DNA of 64,000 nucleotides from NCBI RefSeq assembly GCF_024700075.1, contig NZ_JAJONE010000001.1:186001-250000 (forward strand), given 5' to 3'. Positions 18,084-26,144 of the stretch are shown here, piece after piece. The first letter of the stretch is position 1; each line of letters starts with the position of its first letter. Position numbers and translations under genes: made by a program. Under the pieces are notes generated by a model. It was not told the origin of the DNA. It ran no database searches and saw only the letters and a list, made by a program, of their open reading frames with translations. The stretch is from Hymenobacter sp. J193. Its GTDB lineage: Bacteria > Bacteroidota > Bacteroidia > Cytophagales > Hymenobacteraceae.

Positions 18084-20153
18084 ATGAAACATTTTCTACA
18101 AATGCTTGGCCTGACTGCAGCTAGTCTCCTGCCGTTGGCCGCCAGCGCCCAGGTAGGCGTAGGCACTACCAGCCCCAGTGCCAAAGCTGCTCTCGACGTT
18201 GCGGCCACCGATAAGGGCCTGCTCATCCCGCGCCTGACGGCGGCCCAGCGTACGGCCATTACGAGCCCGCCCCAGGGCCTGATGGTGTACCAGACCGACG
18301 GCACCACCAGCGGCGGCACCCAGACGGGCTTCTGGTACTACGCCGGCAACCCGGCCGCCTGGGTATACCTGAACCCGACCACGCCTACCGTGGCGGCCGG
18401 CCCGGGCCTGAGCACCAGCACCAGCGGCTCCACCACCACTGTAAGCCTGGGCGGCACCGCCCTCACAGCCGATACCAACGTGCCGCTGGGCGTCAACGAC
18501 CTGACCTTCTCGGGCACTGGCAACGTAGGCATCGGTACCACTACGGCCAACCGGCCACTGACGGTACAGGCCAATGCCGGAAACGACGCCGTGCAGCTGC
18601 GCAGCAGCAGCGGCAACAACCGCTGGCACATGGCTCTGCCCACCAGCGGCTTCAGCAACGGGCTGAACATTGCGGAAAGCGACGTGGCCGACTACCGCCT
18701 GTTTCTGAAGCCCGGCGGCAACGTGGGCGTCGGTACCAACGACCCGACCGCCCGCTTCGACGTGAACGGCAGCACGCGCCTGCGCGGCCTGGCCGGCACC
18801 GGCAGCCGCATGGTGGTGGCCGACGCCGATGGTGCCCTGAGCACCCAGGCCATTCCGAGCGGCGGCGGCGCCCCCAGCGGCACGGCCGGCGGCGACCTGG
18901 CCGGCTCGTACCCGAATCCGACGGTAGCGGCCGGGGCCATTGGCACCACCAAGCTGGCCGACAACGCGGTGACCAACGCCAAGCTGGCCGATAACGCCGT
19001 GAACACCGCCGAGCTGACCAACAATGCCGTGACCAGCGCCAAAGTGGCCGACGACGCCATCGGCATTGCCAAGCTGAGTGCCACGGGCACGGCCAGCAGC
19101 ACCACGTACCTGCGCGGCGACAACACTTGGGCTACCATCCCCAGCAGCAGCGGCTGGAGCCTGACGGGCAATACCCTCGACGGCACCCAGTACTTCGGCA
19201 GCAACAACGACGAGGACCTGGTGTTCAAGCGCAACGGCGCGGAGGCTTTCCGGGTGCACAGCAACGGGCGCGTGACGCTGGGCAACAACACTGCCGGTTC
19301 GACGTCGGTGATGCTGGGCTTCAACGCCGGCGTGGCCGTTACCACCTCTCAGCAGAATACCATCGTCGGGGCCAAAGCCGGCGAGAGCATCACCCAGCAG
19401 GGAGCCAATACCTTCATTGGCAACCTGGCGGGGCAGCGGGCGACCGATGGCAGCAATACCATCGTGGGGGCCAGCGCGGGCAACCGCATGACTACGGGCA
19501 ACAACAACGTGTTTATCGGTGCCAGCGCGGCTACCGGCTTCGTCACCAACGGCGGCAACGTCGTGATTGGGGCCAGCGCCGGGACGGACCTGACCAGCAA
19601 CTCCAGCAACATCATCATCGGGACCAGTGCGCAGGCCGACGCTGGCCTGGCCAACGCCTACGCCATTGGCAACAGCGCCCGCGTCAAGCAGAGCAACTCC
19701 CTGGTCATTGGTGGTACGCCGGGCAACTCCACGGCTACCAGTGTGGGCATCGGCGTGGAGGCGCCGCACAGCTCGCTGCAGGTGGCGGGCACCTTTGCCG
19801 TGGGCGTGGTAAATGGTTACGGGGGCAGCACCAGCGGCGGCCCCAACGGCCTCGACCAGGGCCGCATCCATGTGACGGACCTGATAGGCGGCTACTACGG
19901 GCTGGCGCCGACCAGCTCCAGCAACCAGTACTACCGCCTGCCCAACCCGGGCACCTGCACCGGCCGCATCTACTACCTGCGCAACAACAGCGGCACCACC
20001 ACGGCCATCCTTACCGTGAGCAGCGGCCAGCTCATCGACAGCGCCGCCGGCAGCGGCTCTCAGCAGTATACGCTCAACACCACGGGTTCGAGTAAAACGG
20101 TCATTGCCGTATCGGACGGCACGAACTGGACCATCATGCGCACCGGCAGCTAA
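18084..20153 (+). CDS. Secreted fibre-like repeat protein
   Basis: A 689-residue exported protein. MKHFLQMLGLTAASLLPLAASAQ is a signal peptide, followed by VGVGTTSPSAKAALDVAATDKGLLIPRLT, the N-terminal pattern common in Bacteroidota tail-fibre-like proteins. The body is low-complexity and rich in Gly, Ser, Thr and Asn. It has heptad-like repeats at about residues 290-340 (LADNAVTNAKLADNAV and variants), then short beta-helix-like repeats (NTIVGAKAGES, NTFIGNLAGQ, NTIVGASAGN, NVFIGASAAT, NVVIGASAGT, NIIIGTSAQA). These resemble trimeric phage tail fibres and adhesin heads. No peptidase S74 chaperone or T9SS tail is evident; the end (TVIAVSDGTNWTIMR) is a small beta domain. A surface or appendage structural role is inferred. 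Confidence 0.75.
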   Translation: MKHFLQMLGLTAASLLPLAASAQVGVGTTSPSAKAALDVAATDKGLLIPRLTAAQRTAITSPPQGLMVYQTDGTTSGGTQTGFWYYAGNPAAWVYLNPTTPTVAAGPGLSTSTSGSTTTVSLGGTALTADTNVPLGVNDLTFSGTGNVGIGTTTANRPLTVQANAGNDAVQLRSSSGNNRWHMALPTSGFSNGLNIAESDVADYRLFLKPGGNVGVGTNDPTARFDVNGSTRLRGLAGTGSRMVVADADGALSTQAIPSGGGAPSGTAGGDLAGSYPNPTVAAGAIGTTKLADNAVTNAKLADNAVNTAELTNNAVTSAKVADDAIGIAKLSATGTASSTTYLRGDNTWATIPSSSGWSLTGNTLDGTQYFGSNNDEDLVFKRNGAEAFRVHSNGRVTLGNNTAGSTSVMLGFNAGVAVTTSQQNTIVGAKAGESITQQGANTFIGNLAGQRATDGSNTIVGASAGNRMTTGNNNVFIGASAATGFVTNGGNVVIGASAGTDLTSNSSNIIIGTSAQADAGLANAYAIGNSARVKQSNSLVIGGTPGNSTATSVGIGVEAPHSSLQVAGTFAVGVVNGYGGSTSGGPNGLDQGRIHVTDLIGGYYGLAPTSSSNQYYRLPNPGTCTGRIYYLRNNSGTTTAILTVSSGQLIDSAAGSGSQQYTLNTTGSSKTVIAVSDGTNWTIMRTGS

Positions 20154-20177
20154 GCGCCCGGCGCGGATAGTGCGCGT

Positions 20178-20293
20178 GACCAGGGCCGCAGCAACCTTTT
20201 CATCGGCGGCTAACAGGCCCAATGCCGACTACCAGTGGCCGGCCCCAGTCCCTGTCGTTGCTGCGCATCTACTACCTGCGCAGCAACGGCGGC
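20178..20293 (+). pseudogene. Decayed copy of the fibre protein C-terminus
   Basis: Just past the fibre stop codon, two segments repeat the last part of that gene in the same order. GACCAGGGCCGCA at 20178-20190 matches about 19855-19867, and CGCATCTACTACCTGCGCA at 20264-20282 matches about 19965-19983. Between them, FIGG followed by a stop, and then RLP, echo the original LIGG and YRLP. This looks like a tandem partial duplication that has degraded through substitutions and indels. Confidence 0.5.
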
Positions 20294-20329
20294 CTCAGCA
20301 GTGCCAGGCCCCTAGCCTTCTCATCCATG

Positions 20330-20364
20330 AAAAGCCCCGCTGCCGGATTGGCGGCGGGGCTTTT
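20330..20364 (+). terminator. Rho-independent terminator after the fibre gene
   Basis: AAAAGCCCCGC (20330-20340) pairs with GCGGGGCTTTT (20354-20364). It lies downstream of the fibre gene and its decayed copy and upstream of the MG2-like gene. The remaining 20365-20548 holds no gene. Confidence 0.85.
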
Positions 20365-20548
20365 CAGTGGTCCGTTGACGCTTGCCTGCGGCGCCCGTTT
20401 AGGTAAGCAAGGCTTTGGGGCAGGCGAAAAGCTGCCGCTGTCGAGCAGTTCGACTTTAAAGCGACTCCAAAAGGTTTCAGTGTGGGGCGGTACGTGGGCG
20501 AAGCAAACTGAGTGGTTGAATTCTGAGATAATGTATTAATATGGCCAT

Positions 20549-22936
20549 ATGAGAATGTATGGCTGCCTGTTCTTTCTATTTCTCACCTTCACCGCCAAGG
20601 CGCAAAATCCCGATTCCCTTTTTCGGCGGCTATCCAGGCAGCTTGCGCTCAGTGACAGTGATACAGCAAGCCAGTCCGCCGTTTTCCTGCATCTTGACAA
20701 GACGCTATACACGGCTGATGAGAGTGTTTGGTTTGCCGCCTACCTGCTGAATGCACCCAACACGCAGGCTCATCATACGCTGTATGTTACGTTGCTGAAT
20801 GAAATGGAGCACAGCGTAGTGGCTTCGTATCAGTTTGCGCTGGAGCAAGGGCTGGCCAGCGGGAGCTTCGCTCTACCCGATTCCCTGCAAAGCGGAAAAT
20901 ACTGCCTTACGGCCTATACCAATAAATCGATAGTTGAGCAAAACCCCCATATTTTTCGTCAACCCCTGGAAGTATTGGGTTTACGAAAGGACCCGTTCGG
21001 CTTGCATATTACCGGTACGGAGCAAGGTCACGCTATTTTATTCACCGGCCGGGTCACCAGAACAGAAGCGGGCAGTGCTTTACCGGCTACCATCTCCTTT
21101 ACCCTGCTGGCCGACGGACAGCCGTATAAAACGCAGCAGCAAAGCCTTAGCCGCTCAGGCGAAATACAATTCACGGTTCCCGCTGCCCTCGCCTCAAAAT
21201 CGTTGGAGATAGTCGGGAAACTAGGCGAGGGGAGAGAGCAACTGGCTTTCAAACGCCCACTCACCTGGTCTTCTTCCGGCAGCCTGGTCAGCTTCTTTCC
21301 GGCAGCCGGCCAATTGCGGGCTGGCCAGGCAACGCAGGTTGCAGTCAGTGCTAAAGATGCTGCGGGCAGCGCCCTTTCTACCCGCTGCACCCTCCTGGAA
21401 AATAACGTGGAAGTAACTTCTTTCACAACCGACCGGCTGGGGAATGGCCTCTTTTCTTTTACCCCGAAGCTTGAGAAACAGTACGTGGTCAAATTCAGGG
21501 AGGAAAAAGCCCCACCAAGACAGACTTTCCCGGTTGTCAGGGCTAGCACCTGGAGTATTCGCCCCGTCAGCACGGTCGTCAGCGACACGCTTTTGCTGTA
21601 TGTGACCACTCCCAGCTTACCCAGCGAAGGCCTGGTTGCCATCCACGATGGCCGCGCTATGCGGTATGGCGCCTACCTGCGGCTTCGCCAGGCTGAAACG
21701 CTCCTGAAAGTTCCGGTTGGCCACTGGACGCCCGGCATAGCCTACGTTTGCTTATACCAGAAAGACGGCACCCTGCTTGAGAAGCGGCTGGTACTCATCC
21801 AGAGCCGGCAGCCCCTCCGTGTTGCATTGCAGACAGACTCGGCCTCGTACCAGCCGCTTTCTTCCATTACCCTGAAGGTGAAGCTGACCAATAGTCAGGG
21901 GCAGCCGGTCAAAGGGCTCTTTTCCTTTTCGGCGGCCTTGGCGCAGGCCATTACCGCCGAAGCCAAAGATATTGAAGTCTTTAGCCTATATGAGCGTTTT
22001 CTGCCCGATCATATTCTACTGCCCCCCGCTTTGTTTTTGACAAACGAGCCAGCCGTAAAATCCCTGCTGCTCAGGCAAGAGAATGTCCTGGCCGATTCCG
22101 CCTGGGCTTTCCTTCACCCGGGCAGCCCGGACCGGTACGATGGCTATGTGCTCTACTATGGCAAAAGACCTAAAAAACCAGTTGATTTGCTGCTTTCCGG
22201 AAAGCAGACAACCCTGCTGCAGACAGATAATGCGGGCCGGTTTACCCTGCCTTACCAGGCATTACGCACAGATGCCGGGAAAAAGGTGACCCTTTCTGTC
22301 GTGAGCAAAAATCCAGCAGGTTACAAACTTGAGCTGACCTCCCCCTGGGCCAGGATCAATACTACGTTGGCCAAGCAACCGCTTTGGCATAGCTACCTGG
22401 CACCTGATGCCCTGTCCAGCGAGCAGAAACAGCTGCTTGCTTCTTCCACAAAGGTATTCTTAAAGGAGGTGGTCATTACGGCGAAAAAAGCAGAGTCCGA
22501 CCAGTATTATGGCCGGTCCAATAGCAGCGGGGTTTGCACGGACTATGTCTGTCAGTTTGATGTGCTGAATTGTCCGTACCATACCGGGGTAAAAAGCCCG
22601 GTGGAAGGGCACTGGTATAATCTGGAGACGTCGACGGGCATTAAACGGGTGCTGTATCACTGTCAGTATCAAACCAGGCCCTTATTCATTCGGGAGGTGC
22701 CGGCCACGGTTACGTATACGCCCTTCACTCCTTTCAACCCCTCAGAGCCCAGCCTGCCGGGAACCAAGCCGAGCACCACCCTGCATTGGCAGGCTTTCGT
22801 TGAAACCAATGAACAGGGCGAGGCCACCCTGCGTTTTCACACTAACGCCCGAAGCGGCCGCTTTAAAGCGCTGGTGCAGGGGATGGCCGGAAATTCCGTC
22901 TTCAGCTCGGAGCTATACTTCGAGGTGAGCCAGTGA
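20549..22936 (+). CDS. MG2-like (alpha-2-macroglobulin-type) secreted protein
   Basis: A 795-residue exported protein with signal peptide MRMYGCLFFLFLTFTAKAQ (an ATG two codons in is an alternative start). Residues about 40-75 (FLHLDKTLYTADESVWFAAY) match the macroglobulin MG2-like motif found in a large Bacteroidota family often linked to TonB-dependent receptors. Several beta-sandwich domains follow, including a carboxypeptidase-regulatory-like stretch near residues 540-580 (NAGRFTLPYQAL). The C-terminus (WQAFVETNEQGEATLRF, then GRFKALVQGM) is the closing domain seen in that family. There is no lipobox or T9SS tail, so it is probably periplasmic. Codon third positions are visibly richer in A/T than in neighbouring genes. 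The function is unknown. Confidence 0.75.
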   Translation: MRMYGCLFFLFLTFTAKAQNPDSLFRRLSRQLALSDSDTASQSAVFLHLDKTLYTADESVWFAAYLLNAPNTQAHHTLYVTLLNEMEHSVVASYQFALEQGLASGSFALPDSLQSGKYCLTAYTNKSIVEQNPHIFRQPLEVLGLRKDPFGLHITGTEQGHAILFTGRVTRTEAGSALPATISFTLLADGQPYKTQQQSLSRSGEIQFTVPAALASKSLEIVGKLGEGREQLAFKRPLTWSSSGSLVSFFPAAGQLRAGQATQVAVSAKDAAGSALSTRCTLLENNVEVTSFTTDRLGNGLFSFTPKLEKQYVVKFREEKAPPRQTFPVVRASTWSIRPVSTVVSDTLLLYVTTPSLPSEGLVAIHDGRAMRYGAYLRLRQAETLLKVPVGHWTPGIAYVCLYQKDGTLLEKRLVLIQSRQPLRVALQTDSASYQPLSSITLKVKLTNSQGQPVKGLFSFSAALAQAITAEAKDIEVFSLYERFLPDHILLPPALFLTNEPAVKSLLLRQENVLADSAWAFLHPGSPDRYDGYVLYYGKRPKKPVDLLLSGKQTTLLQTDNAGRFTLPYQALRTDAGKKVTLSVVSKNPAGYKLELTSPWARINTTLAKQPLWHSYLAPDALSSEQKQLLASSTKVFLKEVVITAKKAESDQYYGRSNSSGVCTDYVCQFDVLNCPYHTGVKSPVEGHWYNLETSTGIKRVLYHCQYQTRPLFIREVPATVTYTPFTPFNPSEPSLPGTKPSTTLHWQAFVETNEQGEATLRFHTNARSGRFKALVQGMAGNSVFSSELYFEVSQ

Positions 22937-23157
22937 AGACCTGCTACGTATGAACATTCAGGTGAAACCATACCAAAATATCGGGTGCAGGATGCGCTTG
23001 GCTGCTCATCGTACATGTGACCATACTCCTCCAACGAGCTAAGCCCGCTAATTCCCCAAACACAGTCTTCATGGTCCCAAGCTTAGCGCAACGGCTTTCG
23101 TATTTTGCAGCTTGCTTTGTTGACTTCGCCCCAACTACTTTTTGTTCGCTCACCTCT

Positions 23158-23853
23158 ATGCTCCTACCCTTTCCTGCCAATCCCGACAAGGCCGCCGACG
23201 ACTCCGTGGAAGGCCTGGTACTGCTGGGTGGAGAGCCAACCGTCAAGAACCTCACGGCCGCCTACAGCCAGGGTATTTTTCCGTGGCCGGTGGAGGGCTG
23301 GCCGGTGCTGCCATGGTTTTGCCCGCCCCGGCGCGGCATTCTGCGGCTGGAGCGCCTGCACGTGGGCCGCTCCCTGGCCCGGGCCCAGCGGCAAAGCCCC
23401 TGGCGCATCAGCTTCAACGAAGCATTTGAAAAGGTGATGCGCGCCTGCCGGCAACAGCCGCGCCCCGAGCAGGCCGGCACCTGGATTACGCCCCAGCTGG
23501 TACGCGGCTACATGGCCCTGCACCAAGCGGGGCGGGCGCACAGCGTGGAGGTGTGGGCGGGCAACGAGCTGGTGGGTGGCCTCTACGGGGTTGCCGTGCG
23601 AGGCGTATTTGCGGGCGAGAGTATGTTTCATACCCGCCCCAATGCCTCCAAACTGGCCTTGCTGGCCCTTATAGAGCGTCTGCTCCGGCAGGGCGCCACG
23701 CTACTCGACATCCAACAGCTCACGCCTCACCTGGCCGCCCTGGGCGCCGAAGAGGTAAGCAGGCGCGAGTTTCTGAAGCTGCTGAAGCAAGAGCAGGCCG
23801 CAGGTCTTCAGCTGCAGTTTGGGCCGAAACCTGAACCCGCTATAACGCCATAA
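23158..23853 (+). CDS. aat: Leucyl/phenylalanyl-tRNA-protein transferase
   Basis: Transfers Leu or Phe from aminoacyl-tRNA to the N-terminus of proteins with N-terminal Arg or Lys, marking them for ClpAP degradation (N-end rule). It has 231 residues, the usual length. Family signatures are GLVLLGGEPTVKNLTAAYSQ followed by GIFPW, then SVEVW, and LVGGLYGVAVRGVFAGESMF. The start at 23158 (MLLPFPANPD) fits the family; the extra 47 codons upstream do not. The stop codon forms the first bases of the hairpin at 23851-23874. Confidence 0.95.
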   Translation: MLLPFPANPDKAADDSVEGLVLLGGEPTVKNLTAAYSQGIFPWPVEGWPVLPWFCPPRRGILRLERLHVGRSLARAQRQSPWRISFNEAFEKVMRACRQQPRPEQAGTWITPQLVRGYMALHQAGRAHSVEVWAGNELVGGLYGVAVRGVFAGESMFHTRPNASKLALLALIERLLRQGATLLDIQQLTPHLAALGAEEVSRREFLKLLKQEQAAGLQLQFGPKPEPAITP

Positions 23854-23874
23854 GCCCTGCTCCGGCAGGGCTTA
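23851..23874. terminator. Bidirectional hairpin between aat and ferredoxin
   Basis: A perfect dyad, TAAGCCCTGC (23851-23860) with GCAGGGCTTA (23865-23874), between two convergent genes. The aat stop codon TAA opens the stem. It lacks a long T tract. Confidence 0.65.
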
Positions 23875-23910
23875 TGGGTGAATACAATCCGAAATAAACC
23901 GTTCGGAAGC

Positions 23911-24264
23911 CTAGGCTTCCTGGTGCAGCCACTCCTTTTTCTTGAGCAGCTTGTCCTGCGACTCGCGGTAGTCGGGGTCGTCCACGCAGCAGTCTACGGG
24001 GCACACAGCGGCGCACTGCGGCTCTTCGTGAAAGCCCACGCACTCGGTGCACTTGTCCGATACGATGTAGTAGTACTCATCGGAAACGGGCCTTTGGGCA
24101 GCCGTAGCGCCCACCTGTTCGCCGCCATCCACCGTCACGGTGCCACTCAGGGCCGTGCCGTCGGCCCAGCGCCAGTTGGCGCCGCCTTCGTAGATAGCAT
24201 TGTTGGGGCATTCCGGTTCGCAGGCACCGCAGTTGATGCACTCGTCGGTTATCATGATGGCCAT
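23911..24264 (-). CDS. Ferredoxin with two 4Fe-4S clusters
   Basis: A 117-residue electron carrier. The first cluster motif is CINCGACEPECP (CX2CX2CX3CP). The second is CTECVGFHEEPQCAAVCP, with the 8-residue spacer typical of the Alvin/YfhL-type ferredoxins. An inserted 40-residue loop between them (NWRWADGTALSG and following) is usual in Bacteroidota homologues. The start at 24264 (MAIMITDECINC) is supported by a strong GGAGG ribosome binding site 7-8 bases upstream, which is unusual in this phylum. It is divergent from the LuxC-like acyl-CoA reductase across about 150 bases. The redox partner is not known. Confidence 0.93.
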   Translation of the reverse strand: MAIMITDECINCGACEPECPNNAIYEGGANWRWADGTALSGTVTVDGGEQVGATAAQRPVSDEYYYIVSDKCTECVGFHEEPQCAAVCPVDCCVDDPDYRESQDKLLKKKEWLHQEA

Positions 24265-24270
24265 AGCCGT

Positions 24271-24277
24271 ATCCTCC
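24271..24277 (-). promoter_or_regulatory. Strong Shine-Dalgarno site of the ferredoxin gene
   Basis: Minus-strand AAGGAGGAT lies 6-8 bases before the ATG. Most genes in this window show no such site, as expected for Bacteroidota, so this one stands out and fixes the start. Confidence 0.6.
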
Positions 24278-24341
24278 TTTTTGGTACGCGTAAACGTAGA
24301 TTGCCGGGCAATAGATGCTTGCCCGCCGCAATCCAACCCGG

Positions 24342-24349
24342 CAAAAGTA
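24342..24349 (-). promoter_or_regulatory. -7 promoter element of the ferredoxin gene
   Basis: Minus-strand TACTTTTG matches TAnnTTTG exactly, about 77 bases upstream of the ferredoxin ATG, within the divergent spacer shared with the acyl-CoA reductase. Confidence 0.6.
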
Positions 24350-24411
24350 GAAACTAACCCGTACTCTTGCGAGTTTTTTGCCGAATACTCCCGCCTTCCA
24401 CCCGCTTCTAT

Positions 24412-25422
24412 ATGAATCAAGCCGACCGCCTTGCCGCTTTTGTAGCCCTGGGCCAGCGCCTGCACCAGCTTTCCGACGATGAACTGACAACACTGGCTGC
24501 CCGGGCCCGCAACCAGAACGGCTGGTTCGACAAGCCCAACGTGGCCTCCGCTTTTCGGGGCATAGCCGAGCTGCTGCAGGAAGAGCCGCTGCGCGCCTGG
24601 GCGGCCCGCTACCGCCCCGAGCCCGAAACGTCCCGGCAGGTGGGCGTGGTTATGGCCGGCAATATTCCGCTGGTGGGCTTTCACGATGCGCTGTGCGTGC
24701 TGCTGAGCGGGCACACGCTACTGGCCAAGCTCTCTTCCGACGATACGGTGTTAATGCGCTGGGTGCTGGACGAGCTGACGCAGCTGGAACCCCGCTTTGA
24801 GGAGCGTATCAAGCTGGTGGAGCGCCTGAATGCGGCCGATGCCTTCATTGCCACCGGCTCCGACAACACGGCCCGCTACTTCGAGTTTTATTTCGGCAAG
24901 AAGCCCAACATCATCCGGCGCAACCGCAGCTCTCTGGCCGTGCTCACGGGCCGCGAAACCGACCATGACCTGGGGATGCTGGGTGAGGACATTTTCCGCT
25001 ACTACGGCCTGGGCTGCCGCAACGTCAGCTCCCTGTACGTGCCGGCGGGCTACAACTTCTCGCCCCTGCTCGATGCCCTAGCGCCTTGGCACCACGCCAC
25101 CGACCACCACAAGTATCAGAACAACTACGACTACAATAAGAGCATTCTGCTGGTAAACGGCGTGCCACACTTCGACAGCGGCTTCCTGCTGCTCACCGAA
25201 AACCCGCAACTGGTGTCGCCCATTTCGGTGCTGCACTACGTCACCTATCAGCACGAGGTGGATTTGGCCGATAAGCTTACGGATCTGGGGGAGCGGGTGC
25301 AGTGTATCGTATCGGCGGGCGGCCTGTATCCCGGTAGCTTCCCTTTTGGCCGGGCGCAGTGCCCCACCGTCACGGACTACGCCGATGGAGTGGATACCAT
25401 GGCCTTTCTGGCAGCCCTATAA
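24412..25422 (+). CDS. LuxC-like acyl-CoA reductase
   Basis: A 336-residue protein of the LuxC acyl-CoA reductase family, which reduces acyl-CoA or acyl-protein to aldehyde with NADPH. Family traits are VGVVMAGNIPLVGFHDALCV near residues 75-95, the LLAKLSSDD segment, the catalytic Cys in GLGCRNVSSLYVP, and FFQQHEW-like stretches replaced here by NYDYNKSILLVN. The start at 24412 (MNQADRLAAF) lies next to the divergent ferredoxin. No luxD, luxE or luxAB is nearby, so it is not a luminescence system. Stand-alone copies are common in Bacteroidota and their substrate is not established. Confidence 0.85.
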   Translation: MNQADRLAAFVALGQRLHQLSDDELTTLAARARNQNGWFDKPNVASAFRGIAELLQEEPLRAWAARYRPEPETSRQVGVVMAGNIPLVGFHDALCVLLSGHTLLAKLSSDDTVLMRWVLDELTQLEPRFEERIKLVERLNAADAFIATGSDNTARYFEFYFGKKPNIIRRNRSSLAVLTGRETDHDLGMLGEDIFRYYGLGCRNVSSLYVPAGYNFSPLLDALAPWHHATDHHKYQNNYDYNKSILLVNGVPHFDSGFLLLTENPQLVSPISVLHYVTYQHEVDLADKLTDLGERVQCIVSAGGLYPGSFPFGRAQCPTVTDYADGVDTMAFLAAL

Positions 25423-25444
25423 CAGGAGGCCCTGCAAGCCCATC

Positions 25445-25482
25445 AACCGCCGCCTGCCCTCAGAAGCAGGCGGCGGTTTTTG
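25445..25482 (+). terminator. Terminator after the acyl-CoA reductase
   Basis: AACCGCCGCCTGC (25445-25457) pairs with GCAGGCGGCGGTT (25466-25478), followed by TTT. Confidence 0.85.
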
Positions 25483-25624
25483 TATGGAAGGGTGCGGACA
25501 AAGGAGCAGTGAAATATCAGTGCCGGTTCAGTTGCAAAGAAAAATACAATTGCATTAGCCCTGGATAATAGCAGCAGTCAGCCTCAAAGCTTTTATATAA
25601 TTTTTATCCCCGAATACTTGACTA

Positions 25625-25638
25625 AGTAAGGACTTACT
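25625..25638. promoter_or_regulatory. Palindrome upstream of a small orphan gene
   Basis: AGTAAG-GA-CTTACT is a perfect dyad in an AT-rich region 47 bases upstream of the ORF at 25685. It is followed by a partial repeat (CGTAAGTTACT). It could be an operator; no regulator is implicated. Confidence 0.35.
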
Positions 25639-25684
25639 CGTAAGTTACTAGCACCAAACCTGCAAACACCTAGCTGACGCCACC

Positions 25685-25984
25685 ATGCAACCATTTGTAC
25701 AATCCCCGGAAATCATTTCAAAAGAACTTGTTCAGCAGTTAAGTTTTCCGGCTGCTGATGTACTGGACTCGGTTGTTGACCGCCAGCTGCGGCGCTACTC
25801 CGCTGAGCGCGCCACTACGCTGGGCAATGGCTACCACGGCAAGGTTGATATCTACTTCCAGACCGCTGATGGCACTACCAGGCGCGTGCAAACCACCGTG
25901 TGGGCTAGCGACGCTGACTATATCACGCTCAAATCGGGGGCTTTCCTGCCCATGCGCAGCGTTATCGGCATTGATTTCCTGTAA
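25685..25984 (+). CDS. Small protein of unknown function
   Basis: A 99-residue protein without signal peptide or membrane segment. Residues about 1-35 (ISKELVQQLSFPAADVLDSV) are helical. A beta-rich part follows (GKVDIYFQTADGTTRRVQTTV, then DYITLKSGAFLPMRSVIGIDFL). The second half reads like a small beta-barrel with a conserved-looking end. I do not recognise the family. Codon use resembles neighbouring genes, and it has its own upstream AT-rich region and a terminator, so it is probably expressed as a single gene. Confidence 0.65.
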   Translation: MQPFVQSPEIISKELVQQLSFPAADVLDSVVDRQLRRYSAERATTLGNGYHGKVDIYFQTADGTTRRVQTTVWASDADYITLKSGAFLPMRSVIGIDFL

Positions 25985-26061
25985 GACGACATAACCCCGG
26001 ACTTGTCGGATTACACGGATTTTTGGACGATTCTGACTCCCTACGACAATCGTTCAAAAAC

Positions 26062-26090
26062 AAAAGGCCTCGCAGTGAGCGAGGCCTTTT
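26062..26090. terminator. Bidirectional terminator
   Basis: AAAAGGCCTCGC and GCGAGGCCTTTT style arms (26062-26090) form a strong stem with A and T flanks between two convergent genes, the small orphan and the nucleoside phosphorylase. Confidence 0.85.
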
Positions 26091-26144
26091 CGTTGGTACC
26101 CAGAAGAATGGAAAGTCTACAGCTACTGGCTGAAATCCGTGGTC

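Noticed and set aside
18096..20222. 708-codon open frame antisense to the fibre gene
   Set aside because: Gly/Ala/Val/Arg-rich translation without domains; open only because of biased codons on the other strand.
24412..25422. Luminescence (lux) operon
   Set aside because: Only a LuxC-like gene is present; no luxA, luxB, luxD or luxE nearby.
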